Shown one piece after another: positions 1-8,207 of a DNA stretch of 43,423 bases (positions within the stretch are counted from its first letter, which is position 1; the number at the start of each line of letters is the position of its first letter). The notes under the pieces are model-generated. The model saw only the letters and a program-made list of their open reading frames with translations. It did no database searches and had not been told where the DNA came from. The stretch is from Crocinitomicaceae bacterium (GTDB lineage: Bacteria > Bacteroidota > Bacteroidia > Flavobacteriales_D > Crocinitomicaceae): NCBI GenBank assembly GCA_020436025.1, contig JAGQYP010000031.1:1-43423 (forward strand), in the 5' to 3' direction. A program made the position numbers and the translations under genes.

Positions 1-975
1 CGTGCTCAAAAATCCAATACGCTTCAAAAATGGCTTTTTCGGCAGTATACCTTTTTAAATGGAAAAGGAGAAAATAAATCTTTGCTCGACATTTTTGATG
101 ATTTCTCTGGGATTTTACCTCCAGCTGGAGCAGGAGAATGCGTTGCCCCAAAGTTGTTTCAATATGCCTATGTACATCAACTTAAACCCATCACTTTTGC
201 AGAATTTTGGTGGGGAAAATCTCCGGCATCGGAAATTAGAAAACATATGCACTTCTACCCTTCTTGTAGAGGAAAATGTGAGCCAATCTTAGGGCATATG
301 CTCGAAGGAATAGCCGTTGATCCAAACCCCATGCTGGAAAATCCTGCAGATGGAAAAACAATACGGATTTTATTTGAAGACGAGTATTTAGCCGTAATTC
401 ATAAGCCACATGAATTTCTATCCGTTCCTGGAAAAACAATTAATGATTCGGTATATGAACGAGTGAAAGGACTTTTTCCAGGTGCCACCGGACCTTTATG
501 TGTACATCGACTAGACATGTCTACTTCTGGACTCATGCTGATTGCCAAGGACCTTAAAACGCATGAAAAACTGCAACGCCAGTTCCTAAACAAAACAATT
601 AAAAAAAGGTATGTTGCCATTTTAGATGGAGAGCTAAGTTCAAGAAAAGGAGAAATCAATCTTCCACTTCGGGTTGATCTCAACAATCGCCCACAACAAA
701 TGGTTTGCTACGAGCACGGAAAAGAGGCCAAAACATTTTACGAAGTGCTTTCAATAGAGAACAATCAAACTAAAATTTACTTTTATCCAATCACGGGGCG
801 AACACATCAACTCAGAGTCCATGCTGCCCATCCTGAGGGTTTAAATGCACCCATTAAAGGAGATGACCTTTATGGCGAAAGAGCAGATCGACTTTATTTA
901 CAAGCCCAAAGAATTGAATTCTTTCATCCAGTAAGAAAAGAAACGATAGTTGTTGAAGATGAGAAGGAGTTTTAG
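1..975 (+). CDS. RluA-family rRNA/tRNA pseudouridine synthase, 5' end outside the window
   Basis: The reading frame is open from base 1 to the stop at 973-975, giving 324 visible residues, so the gene starts upstream of the window; a TTG at 82 is only an internal codon. The catalytic motif HRLDMSTSGL lies at about 500-530, with the catalytic Asp codon at 514-516, and the RluA-type segment TGRTHQLRVH follows at about 796-825. Family members isomerise uridine to pseudouridine in rRNA or tRNA. The visible N-terminal part before the catalytic domain, which contains YPSCRGKCEP, matches the long form (about 550 residues) common in Bacteroidota. The exact target RNA cannot be read from the sequence. 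The gene is followed directly by a tandem repeat array whose first base is the last base of the stop codon. Confidence 0.9.
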   Translation, partial: RAQKSNTLQKWLFRQYTFLNGKGENKSLLDIFDDFSGILPPAGAGECVAPKLFQYAYVHQLKPITFAEFWWGKSPASEIRKHMHFYPSCRGKCEPILGHMLEGIAVDPNPMLENPADGKTIRILFEDEYLAVIHKPHEFLSVPGKTINDSVYERVKGLFPGATGPLCVHRLDMSTSGLMLIAKDLKTHEKLQRQFLNKTIKKRYVAILDGELSSRKGEINLPLRVDLNNRPQQMVCYEHGKEAKTFYEVLSIENNQTKIYFYPITGRTHQLRVHAAHPEGLNAPIKGDDLYGERADRLYLQAQRIEFFHPVRKETIVVEDEKEF

Positions 976-1022
976 ACTTTAAGACTTTAAGACTTTAAGA
1001 CTTTAAGACTTTAAGACTTTAA
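975..1022. repeat. 8-bp tandem array, unit GACTTTAA, six perfect copies
   Basis: Six uninterrupted copies of GACTTTAA run from the last base of the upstream stop codon (975) to 1022. The array lies between the 3' ends of two convergent genes (stops at 975 and 1119) and directly precedes the CGTAATT-containing dispersed repeat. Function is unknown. Perfect short units suggest recent slippage-driven expansion. Confidence 0.95.
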
Positions 1023-1041
1023 AAATAACTAAATCTACAAT

Positions 1042-1115
1042 CGTAATTCGTAATTATTTCCCTATCGGTCAATGAGCTCGCTGCTGCTCGGTTCGTAATT
1101 CGTAATTCGTAATTC
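1042..1115. repeat. Dispersed repeat copy 1 with CGTAATT heptamer flanks
   Basis: Two CGTAATT heptamers (1042-1055), a unique core, then three CGTAATT heptamers (1094-1114). The 50-bp segment 1053-1102 matches 43257-43306 at 46 of 50 positions on the same strand, without gaps. The core holds a small inverted repeat, GAGC-8 nt-GCTC, near 1074-1090. It fills the intergenic space of a convergent gene pair. No open reading frame is present. Confidence 0.9.
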
Positions 1116-1118
1116 AAA

Positions 1119-2549
1119 CTAATCTTCTCTATGACCTTTCTCGAGTAGATCTAGAATTGTTTTGACAGGTGTAAACGTTTTGGAAGAAACTTCTACAAAG
1201 ATCGTATTCCAGTCATCCATGGAACCATTCCATAAGCCAGGTCTTTCTATGTATCTGATCTTTTGTCCTTGTTGATCTTTTTCCACAATGAAATAAAGAT
1301 CGTCGTTGGAAAACTCAGATAGATCGAATTTTTCCCCTTTGTAATCTTTAATACCACATACAATTTCCACCGGATTGTGATGCGTCGCCTTTAACATTTT
1401 GTAGTACTGCTCTTTATCCTTTGAAATTTGAGCCTTTTCCACAATTTGCTTGGAAACCAATCCATCATCATTTTTCACCCAATATGGACCTCCTCCAGGC
1501 TGCCCTTCGTTCACAACCATTCCACAAACGCGAATGGGTCTGTGCAACAATTCAATCAATTGTTCATCCGAATAATTTCCAAAATGCAGCGAAGAATGGA
1601 ACAATTGGTAGCTTTTATTCAGTTCGTTAATTAAGTGAATACCTTCTTCTCTTTGACCACTATTAAGGAAATGTATCGCCTCAAAAATACTCGATTGAGC
1701 ATCCACAAGCACACCAGAAAGTAACTTAAAATGATCTACCGCCTTTGCGGATTTCTCGATATGTTGCACATTGTCGATATTCTTAATCAGGACAAAATCT
1801 GCATCTACTTTATTCAAGTTGGACAATAGTGCTCCGTGTCCACTTGGTCTCTTGATTAGATTTCCTTCTTCATCCACTGCAGGGGTTTCATTCATATCAA
1901 AAGCAACAGAGTCCGTATTCGTATCTTGTTCAGAAAAATGGATTTCCGGATTTTTCCCTGTGATATCGCCCAAAGTTTTCAAGGCTTCCTTAATTCTATT
2001 TTCGTGCTTTTTCTGAATGGTAAAATTGAATACTACATTTTCACCAGCAATATTTATTCCTTGTAAAATCTGCTCTTGAAAAGGATTTAGAATAAAATTT
2101 CCACTTTTGTGAAAGGGTATTAATCCTTTCGGACTATTACTGAAATTCAGACATTCATCAAACAAAATGAATTCAATAAATTCATCAAGTTCTATTTCCT
2201 CTTTTTCAAATCTGTTGCGAATTTCAATAGGTAGTTTATAGTAAAATGCAAACTCTTTTATTCGATTGATGAATTTCTCTGCTTTTGACCTGTTCTCTTC
2301 GTTGGGATCACCCAAAAACTCGAATAGGAACTGAAACATCCTAGATCCACTGCCTGATGCAGGAATAAAAAATTGAATCTTTTTGTCTTTTTTGGACTGC
2401 TCAAATAATTCAATCAGCTCTATTTCCCGACTTTCTTTTATTTTGACAATCCCATCATTTGTGTGACATGGATAATCCAAAATTAAGATTGGATTTCCGT
2501 TCAAAAGTTTTTGTTTTTGCTCTTCCTCAGAATAATATTTGATCGTCAT
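1119..2549 (-). CDS. DUF4301 family protein
   Basis: A 476-residue cytoplasmic protein with no signal peptide or membrane segment. It matches the DUF4301 family of Bacteroidota in length and in the N-terminal motif FIPASGSGSRMFQFL (about residues 60-75), which resembles the glycine-rich, Arg-containing signature of sugar-phosphate nucleotidyltransferases. A later region, about residues 225-245, holds KRPSGHGALLSNL, also like nucleotidyltransferase folds. The substrate is unknown, so a nucleotidyltransferase activity is only inferred. It starts with ATG at 2549, 53 bp from the divergent methyltransferase gene. Confidence 0.8.
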   Translation of the reverse strand: MTIKYYSEEEQKQKLLNGNPILILDYPCHTNDGIVKIKESREIELIELFEQSKKDKKIQFFIPASGSGSRMFQFLFEFLGDPNEENRSKAEKFINRIKEFAFYYKLPIEIRNRFEKEEIELDEFIEFILFDECLNFSNSPKGLIPFHKSGNFILNPFQEQILQGINIAGENVVFNFTIQKKHENRIKEALKTLGDITGKNPEIHFSEQDTNTDSVAFDMNETPAVDEEGNLIKRPSGHGALLSNLNKVDADFVLIKNIDNVQHIEKSAKAVDHFKLLSGVLVDAQSSIFEAIHFLNSGQREEGIHLINELNKSYQLFHSSLHFGNYSDEQLIELLHRPIRVCGMVVNEGQPGGGPYWVKNDDGLVSKQIVEKAQISKDKEQYYKMLKATHHNPVEIVCGIKDYKGEKFDLSEFSNDDLYFIVEKDQQGQKIRYIERPGLWNGSMDDWNTIFVEVSSKTFTPVKTILDLLEKGHRED

Positions 2550-2602
2550 AAAAATGAAATACCTAGATTCTAAAACTGTTTACGGGAGATTTCTTTATAA
2601 GT

Positions 2603-3370
2603 TTGCGAAAAATAGGAAAATTGCTCGGAAGATACTTCAAATATTTACTTCAATCTAAGACGCGCTACAAGGTGCACTCTCCTTTCGTGTTTCAGTTTAT
2701 TAATGAAGTATTGAGAACCCAAGCTGATATTAACTATTTAAATCAATATTGTTCCAGACTCCGATCTAACGAGACTTTAATTGACATTCAGGATTTTGGT
2801 GCAGGTTCGAGAAAACAAAAATCAAATAAGAGGAAAGTTAAGGAGATTTATAAAAACAGTTCCTCATCTCCAAAAAAGGCGGATCTCATCAGGCGAATCT
2901 GTGAGTTCGTGAATAATAACTTCACTATTCTAGAATTAGGAACCAATCTCGGGGTTGCAACCTATGCTATTTCTCAAAGTCCAAAGTGCAATAAAATAAT
3001 CAGTATCGAAGGCTGTCCGAATTTATATGAATTTTCGAGTAATATTCTAAGTGGAATACCGAATGTTGAACTGATCAATTCAGACTTTGATTCTGCTTTG
3101 CCTTCCATACTTTCTGAGCATAGTCTAAATGCCGTATATATTGATGGGAACCACACTTACCAAGCAACTTTGGATTATTTTAAAATTATTCAAGAAACTG
3201 AGGTTGAGCTCGTCATTTTTGACGACATCCATTGGAGTGAAGGAATGTTAAATGCCTGGAAAGAAATTTGTAGTCATGAGCAATACCATGTAAGTGTGGA
3301 GCTCTTTAATCTAGGAATTTTATGGAGACGATCAGAACAGCGAAAAGAACATTTCACTCTTCGTTACTAG
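2603..3370 (+). CDS. Class I SAM-dependent methyltransferase
   Basis: A 255-residue protein with a Rossmann-type methyltransferase core: motif I ILELGTNLGVATYAIS at about residues 112-127, the acidic residue ending strand 2 in IISIEG, the later NSDFDSAL, and VYIDGNHTY near residue 193. This YIDGxH pattern is typical of the Methyltransf_24 group. The acceptor substrate is unknown. Translation starts at a TTG: no ATG or GTG lies between it and the in-frame stop at 2564, and the protein N terminus has the basic helix usual for this group. Its stop overlaps that of the next, convergent gene in CTAG (3367-3370). Confidence 0.8.
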   Translation: MRKIGKLLGRYFKYLLQSKTRYKVHSPFVFQFINEVLRTQADINYLNQYCSRLRSNETLIDIQDFGAGSRKQKSNKRKVKEIYKNSSSSPKKADLIRRICEFVNNNFTILELGTNLGVATYAISQSPKCNKIISIEGCPNLYEFSSNILSGIPNVELINSDFDSALPSILSEHSLNAVYIDGNHTYQATLDYFKIIQETEVELVIFDDIHWSEGMLNAWKEICSHEQYHVSVELFNLGILWRRSEQRKEHFTLRY

Positions 3371-4299
3371 TTTTCAATCGTTTTTTTCAATTCTCCCTTT
3401 TTGTAAATTTCTGTTTTTACAAGTCTTCCTTTTTTATCGTAGTAAAGCCATTTTCCACTTCTCTCCCCTTCTTCGTACCAAGCCTCTCTTTTTAAAAGAA
3501 ATTTACTTCCTTCATATACTTCGGTAATCTCTTTCGGGTGATAATATGTGTATTCGTATCCGTGTTGGGTGTTGTAGAAATACCCTGTCAAACTTGAGCG
3601 ATTTAGTTCATAATTTGAAAACAAATTGTTCTTTGGTTTTAAAGATTTAGATTCTAAAATGATTTCCTGGCTACCCTTTCCAAATTCAAATCTCACAGTA
3701 TCCAGAAATGAGCTGTCAGCAGTTCGCAGGATAATAGTTTGTGGAATCTCTTCTGTATATTCATACAAATCAAAATTACTTGGGATATGATCTTTATTAT
3801 AGGTCCAAACTTTTAGTTTCGAAAGGATCTGCCCTTTTGATCCCCATTTTTCAATTTGATAATACATAGGAAGATGATCCGGATTTGAAAAATCAACAAT
3901 TTGACTTTCTTCCGTGACAAAACTTGTTTTAAATCTGCGAAAAACAGCCTTTAGATCTTGATCCTGAATGATTAATTTACCTTCCTTCATCTCCCATTTC
4001 ACTGCTATAGGTTGTAAAAGCGATATTTCAACTGGAAACTCTTTGATCTTTACCAGACCCGGGTTGAAAAAGAGTGTTAAACTATCTTTCGGGAGCTCAT
4101 GATTAAACAAAAACTTCTTCGTATAGATTTTCAGCAAAACAGCCTTTGAATCTGGAAGCAAGACAAATCCATCATAATTGATCCCATTGAGCTCCGACAA
4201 TTTATATTTCCCAATAAGTGAATCAATTTGACTAGCCCCTTTTTCAGGAATTAGCAGTCCAAAAATCACAACTAGAAAAAGAAATAAATGTTTTCTCAT
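3367..4299 (-). CDS. Secreted protein of unknown function with MORN-like C terminus
   Basis: 310 residues starting with a signal peptide, MRKHLFLFLVVIFGLLIPEKGASQ, with probable cleavage after about residue 23. The body is unremarkable beta-rich sequence. The C terminus (about residues 275-310) contains GKWLYYDKKGRLVKTEIYKK, which resembles the MORN-type or antitoxin-like repeats found singly in many Bacteroidota exported proteins. I do not recognise a specific function. It is probably periplasmic or surface-attached. The gene converges on the methyltransferase with a 4-bp stop overlap and is divergent from the next gene, 40 bp away. Confidence 0.65.
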   Translation of the reverse strand: MRKHLFLFLVVIFGLLIPEKGASQIDSLIGKYKLSELNGINYDGFVLLPDSKAVLLKIYTKKFLFNHELPKDSLTLFFNPGLVKIKEFPVEISLLQPIAVKWEMKEGKLIIQDQDLKAVFRRFKTSFVTEESQIVDFSNPDHLPMYYQIEKWGSKGQILSKLKVWTYNKDHIPSNFDLYEYTEEIPQTIILRTADSSFLDTVRFEFGKGSQEIILESKSLKPKNNLFSNYELNRSSLTGYFYNTQHGYEYTYYHPKEITEVYEGSKFLLKREAWYEEGERSGKWLYYDKKGRLVKTEIYKKGELKKTIEN

Positions 4300-4327
4300 A
4301 ATTAAAACTAAAGTTAATCAAACAAGT

Positions 4328-4335
4328 TAACTTTG
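4328..4335 (+). promoter_or_regulatory. Putative -7 box TAACTTTG
   Basis: TAACTTTG fits the Bacteroidota housekeeping -7 consensus TAnnTTTG and ends only 4 bp before the ATG at 4340, which predicts a leaderless or nearly leaderless transcript. No clear -33 TTTG is visible. Confidence 0.4.
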
Positions 4336-4339
4336 CAAG

Positions 4340-4822
4340 ATGGAAAAATTAGAAGGTTTTAGCGAAGCTACCCGAATTTGGATTTACCAATCCAATCGTA
4401 TTTTACAAGCCTCTGAGATCAAAGAGATCAATACCATCTTGGTAAATTTCAACAAAGAATGGGCCACTCATGGAAGTAAAATGAAAACGGCTTGCTTTGT
4501 AGTGGAACCCTGTTTTATTTTTATGGCCGTAGATCAGTCATCCATCGCAGCTTCGGGTTGCTCAATAGATTCTTCAGTTAAAGTGCTCAAGGAAATAGAA
4601 TCAAAATTTAATATTGATCTTTTCGACCGATTGAATTTGACCTATGTGGATAGTCAGGGTCAAATACAAATGATCAAAATGGGTGATTTCCAGGAAGGAC
4701 TAAAGGCAGGAATATTTACCGAAGAGACCATTGTATTCAACAATTTAATAGACTCCATTCGAGATTTAGAATCAAACTGGAAAACCACTGTATCAAAAAG
4801 CTGGCATAAGAATTTGGTCTGA
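4340..4822 (+). CDS. Conserved 160-residue Bacteroidota protein (family often mislabelled ABC transporter ATPase)
   Basis: The protein begins MEKLEGFSEATRIWIYQSNR and carries WATHGS, a central ASGCSIDSSV and the C-terminal FNNLIDS...SWHKNL pattern. I recognise this as a small family widespread in Flavobacteriia that databases commonly name ABC transporter ATPase. No Walker A, Walker B or ABC signature is visible, so that name is unsupported. The conserved Cys in SGCSID and the His in ATHGS and SWH look like functional candidates. It is soluble, without signal peptide. Its stop TGA abuts the opposing stop of the next gene, forming TGATCA with no spacer. Confidence 0.75.
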   Translation: MEKLEGFSEATRIWIYQSNRILQASEIKEINTILVNFNKEWATHGSKMKTACFVVEPCFIFMAVDQSSIAASGCSIDSSVKVLKEIESKFNIDLFDRLNLTYVDSQGQIQMIKMGDFQEGLKAGIFTEETIVFNNLIDSIRDLESNWKTTVSKSWHKNLV

Positions 4823-5599
4823 TCAGATCAATCCCATTCCCAGAGCTACAGAGAAGATGATCATGCAAACTCCAACAATCAAATGAACCTTCTCCAAAGT
4901 AATTTTCTTTAATAGAAGTTTGCCAATGATTGCTCCGGAAAAAGCCGACAACACACAAGATAAAATGAGTACAAAATTTTCATTTAAGTCAAATCGGACT
5001 ATTTCTTCATAATAGACAAATATTCTAGGTATATCAATCATTGTAGCGATGACAACGCCTGTAGCAATGAATACTTCCTTAGGTAAATTGTATTTCAATA
5101 AAAAGGCTGTTCTTAACGCTCCTTGATGTCCCGTTAAACCACCAAAAAATCCACTAATTAGTCCGCCAACAGGTAGAAAAGATTTCTTAAAATTCAATTT
5201 AAAACCAGGAACTAGTTCTATTGCTGAGAAAAAAATCAAAGGAATAGAAAGAGCTAATTTAATTGCTGAAATAGTGAATTCTTTGGAACCTAGCGTATAG
5301 CTATACAAACTAATATCATTGAGATTTTTGAGTAAAAATGCTCCTCCGATAGCTGCAAATATGGCTGGAATCCCAAATTTTAAAGCAATATCGAATCTTA
5401 TACTTTTTCGAAGAAGTAGAAACTTGAATAGATTATTGAGCAAATGTACAACGGCTGTTGATGCAATCGCAAGAGTAATATCCTTAAAAATCAAGTAAAA
5501 AAATGGCGTTAGTAGTGTACCCAGTCCAAATCCAGAAAAAAAAGTGAGGAAGCTGGCAAAAAGGGAAATTGAACTAACAAGTAATAGATCTTGAATCAT
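4823..5599 (-). CDS. TauE/SafE (TSUP) family membrane permease
   Basis: A 258-residue polytopic inner-membrane protein with about eight hydrophobic segments in the two-repeat TSUP layout. The first repeat contains FFSGFGLGTLLTPFF and the second contains GGLISGFFGGLTGHQGALRTAF, the conserved Gly-rich loop of TauE/SafE proteins. Family members export or import small sulfur-containing or organic anions (sulfite, sulfoacetate and others); the substrate here is not determined. It is the last gene of the minus-strand envelope cluster, with 2 bp between it and ybaB, so co-transcription is likely. Confidence 0.85.
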   Translation of the reverse strand: MIQDLLLVSSISLFASFLTFFSGFGLGTLLTPFFYLIFKDITLAIASTAVVHLLNNLFKFLLLRKSIRFDIALKFGIPAIFAAIGGAFLLKNLNDISLYSYTLGSKEFTISAIKLALSIPLIFFSAIELVPGFKLNFKKSFLPVGGLISGFFGGLTGHQGALRTAFLLKYNLPKEVFIATGVVIATMIDIPRIFVYYEEIVRFDLNENFVLILSCVLSAFSGAIIGKLLLKKITLEKVHLIVGVCMIIFSVALGMGLI

Positions 5600-5601
5600 G
5601 T

Positions 5602-5898
5602 TTACATCATCCCCGGAATTAGACCTTTAGCTGAACTAGCCATTTCTGAATCATGAACATTCGAAGCCTTTTCCATTACTCGATTCATTGCCATGATCAA
5701 ATAATCCTCCAGTTCTTCTTGTTCCATTTCCTGATGATTGATGATTTCAATTGACTCGATCTTTCGATTTCCGTTGGCAACAATTTTTAGTTTACCTTCT
5801 ATGATTTCTTCAACCTTGATGGTATCCAACTTTTTCTTGGATTCCTCCATTTGTTTCTGCATTTCCTGCAGTTTTTGCATCATATCTCCTCCAAACAT
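5602..5898 (-). CDS. ybaB: YbaB/EbfC family nucleoid-associated protein
   Basis: A 98-residue protein beginning MFGGDMMQKLQEMQKQMEE, the family's N-terminal amphipathic helix, followed by the beta-sheet segment containing GKLKIVANGNRKI and a C-terminal helix ending in KGLIPGMM. The length is normal for the family (about 100 residues). YbaB homodimers bind DNA and are considered nucleoid-associated. The usual dnaX-ybaB-recR context is absent: here it lies 2 bp from its neighbours on either side, between a PorT-like barrel gene and a TSUP permease. Confidence 0.92.
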   Translation of the reverse strand: MFGGDMMQKLQEMQKQMEESKKKLDTIKVEEIIEGKLKIVANGNRKIESIEIINHQEMEQEELEDYLIMAMNRVMEKASNVHDSEMASSAKGLIPGMM

Positions 5899-5900
5899 GT

Positions 5901-6611
5901 CTATAATTTAAAATTCACCCCTAAGTTAAGACCTAAAGAGTGAAATTTCAAACCACTTGAAGGCTCAAAAACAAAGGGACTGTAATTATAAAGAAGCTCA
6001 ACAGAAAGACTTAATGAATAGGTTAGATTATAATTGATCCCTACACCACCTTGAACGCCAAGAAGGTATTTTGCAAAATCAGACTTAACATTAAATACCG
6101 TTTCTTTGTCTGTAGCGATATTAGCCTTGTGTTTATTTTTACCAGACAACAGAAATGAATTTTTGATCCCAATAATCCCGTATACATCCAATCTTGAATT
6201 GTAAAAATAAAGGTTAAAAAGTAAAGGGATTTCCAAGTAATTCAGTTTAAATCTACTTCCTTCAACTATGTCATTGCCACAAACCAAGCATTCCTCTTCT
6301 CTATTGAAATTCTTGGAACTATAACCAATTCCAGTTTTAGCTTCAAATACAGAACCAAATTTTGCAGAAAAAATCAAAGATAAATCTTGATTGTAAGCAA
6401 ATTTATAAGTTGATTTTACATCGTCAAATGTCGCTCCATTCCAGAAAAAGAATTGAGGGGCAGTATGAATTCCGATTCTAAAAAGCTTGGGATCATCTTG
6501 ATATTCTTCCTGGATTTGTTTTCTTTTCTCTTTCTTATCAATTTCTTCCTCTTGACAGAATCCATTGAATCCATATAATAGGACGGTTAAAATTAAGATG
6601 ATCTTCTTCAT
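5901..6611 (-). CDS. PorT-like outer-membrane beta-barrel protein
   Basis: The ATG at 6611 is chosen as start because it is followed directly by the signal peptide MKKIILILTVLLYGFNGFCQ; the longer frame from 6644 would put eleven residues before it. The mature part (236 residues in total) alternates polar and hydrophobic residues, has KTGIGYSSKNF, LEIPLLFNLYF and LLGVQGGVGINY, and ends in LGLNLGVNFKL. That is the usual pattern of the Bacteroidota outer-membrane beta-barrel (PorT-like) domain, with LEIPLLF as its best-known motif. A two-cysteine segment (CLVCGN) sits in a predicted loop. The exact role is unknown. Confidence 0.75.
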   Translation of the reverse strand: MKKIILILTVLLYGFNGFCQEEEIDKKEKRKQIQEEYQDDPKLFRIGIHTAPQFFFWNGATFDDVKSTYKFAYNQDLSLIFSAKFGSVFEAKTGIGYSSKNFNREEECLVCGNDIVEGSRFKLNYLEIPLLFNLYFYNSRLDVYGIIGIKNSFLLSGKNKHKANIATDKETVFNVKSDFAKYLLGVQGGVGINYNLTYSLSLSVELLYNYSPFVFEPSSGLKFHSLGLNLGVNFKL

Positions 6612-6695
6612 TTTCAGATTTTGCCCAAAAAAAGGGAATTCCAACTGGAATAAAAAAAAAAGAAATTAAAAGAAATTAACAATTTTAGGGATTTA

Positions 6696-8198
6696 TCAAA
6701 ACGCTTTCTTAAATCCTAAACGAAAACCATGCTCCAGATCACGATTTGCAACATATTCTAGGCGGATAATTACGTCGTATATCGTCACAATATCAATGGA
6801 GCCTCCAAATCCTAAAAGAAACTCATTTGCCTTAAAATTTTCTACAGACCGGAAGTCATCCTGAACGTATCCGCAATCCGCAAAGGCATTAATATAAATT
6901 CCCAATGGAAAATAGTTCTTTTTCTCTCGATTCTTAAAAACATCAATAGTGGACTTATCGTTTTTCTTTTTCTTCTCTTTTTCAGGTTTTTTCTTTTTCA
7001 CAAAAATCCACGTTTTATTCAATGCTTGAAATTTAAAATTGGTTTTGAAATAAGAATAAAAAGTTCCCTCGATGGAATACAATTCGTATCCCCTTAAATA
7101 ATCTACTTTATCATATCCCAATCCATTTCTAAAAATATAAGGTTGAAGTCGAGAAGGTGTAAGTCTAACTCTGGCTTTTCCTCCCCAATAAAAACCTGCG
7201 CCGATGGGTACATAACCTGCAATTTCCGCATTCAGATAAAACACATCGATGTTTCCTTTTCTAACCAGACCAATTCCGTATTTATCAACTCCAACGTGAA
7301 CCGAATATCCCTTTAATGGGTATGTTTTTGAATCTGCTTTATCAAACTCCAACTGATAGCCAATGGTATAATATCTAACCCCAGATAAAGTGTCCATCGT
7401 TAAATACGTAGGATTGGTAGCAAGCAAAGTATCTTTAATTCGATGAGCTTCATAGCCTAATTTCAACTGGTGTTGCATGTAGAAACTATGCTTAAATTTG
7501 AGATCAATCCCATATTTAATGCTCTCATACGCTCTTTGGTTTGAAAGCTGAAAGAGTTCCTGACTATCATCACTTGATTTATAATTAACAGTACGCAAAC
7601 CTTTGTACTCAAAGTGAGGAATAAGACCCAAATAAACCTTCTTAGATAAAGCGGGAATTTCATAACTGGCATTTATTTGATTGGAGTTTCCAAAAACCAT
7701 TCGCAGTTTCAATTTATGACCTGTTCCAAAAAAGTTAGACCATCCCAAAGAAGCTCCGTAACTTAAACGTGACCAATCCTTTCTTTCAAAAAACTCATTG
7801 ATGTTAGGCGCATCGATCTGGATAATAGGAGCTGGCCAAATATTCCATCTTTCTTTAACGGTGACCGTTAGAATTACTTTATACTCTTCTACCGTTTCAA
7901 CTTTGAAGTCAATGTAAGTGAAAAGTTGTCGATTGACTAAATTCTTTCTTGACTGCAGTGTTTTACTAATAAAATCATATCTCTGTAGAGAATCTCCAAC
8001 TTGATATTCAAATTGATTGAGAATAACCCATGGTCGGGTAATTTTATTATTGACTATTTCAATTTTTTCAACCTTAACCCATTTAGGCAATTGATCTTCA
8101 TCAATAATTTTAACCTCCCCAACAGTTCCTTGAGAAAAAGAAATTAGACTAGATAAAAAGAAAATGATAAGAAAATATTGTCTATTCGACTGAAGCAC
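6696..8198 (-). CDS. BamA/TamA-like Omp85 outer-membrane protein with one visible POTRA
   Basis: 500 residues: a signal peptide (about 1-22), a POTRA-like domain (about 40-115; VEKIEIVNNKITRPWVILNQ, VGDSLQ, then LTVTVKERW), and a C-terminal region of amphipathic strands ending EHGFRLGFKKAF. This is the Omp85 surface-antigen layout but is short compared with BamA, which has five POTRA domains and about 800 residues, so it is a TamA-like or accessory Omp85 protein. A lysine-rich stretch, about residues 400-420 (KKKKPEKEKKKKNDK), is probably a periplasmic turn or an exposed loop. It lies 9 bp downstream of the PorG-like gene. Confidence 0.8.
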   Translation of the reverse strand: MLQSNRQYFLIIFFLSSLISFSQGTVGEVKIIDEDQLPKWVKVEKIEIVNNKITRPWVILNQFEYQVGDSLQRYDFISKTLQSRKNLVNRQLFTYIDFKVETVEEYKVILTVTVKERWNIWPAPIIQIDAPNINEFFERKDWSRLSYGASLGWSNFFGTGHKLKLRMVFGNSNQINASYEIPALSKKVYLGLIPHFEYKGLRTVNYKSSDDSQELFQLSNQRAYESIKYGIDLKFKHSFYMQHQLKLGYEAHRIKDTLLATNPTYLTMDTLSGVRYYTIGYQLEFDKADSKTYPLKGYSVHVGVDKYGIGLVRKGNIDVFYLNAEIAGYVPIGAGFYWGGKARVRLTPSRLQPYIFRNGLGYDKVDYLRGYELYSIEGTFYSYFKTNFKFQALNKTWIFVKKKKPEKEKKKKNDKSTIDVFKNREKKNYFPLGIYINAFADCGYVQDDFRSVENFKANEFLLGFGGSIDIVTIYDVIIRLEYVANRDLEHGFRLGFKKAF

Positions 8199-8207
8199 CA
8201 GCGGGAA

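Noticed and set aside
6611..6644. Longer N terminus of the PorT-like protein
   Set aside because: It would place eleven residues before a perfect signal peptide starting at the ATG at 6611.
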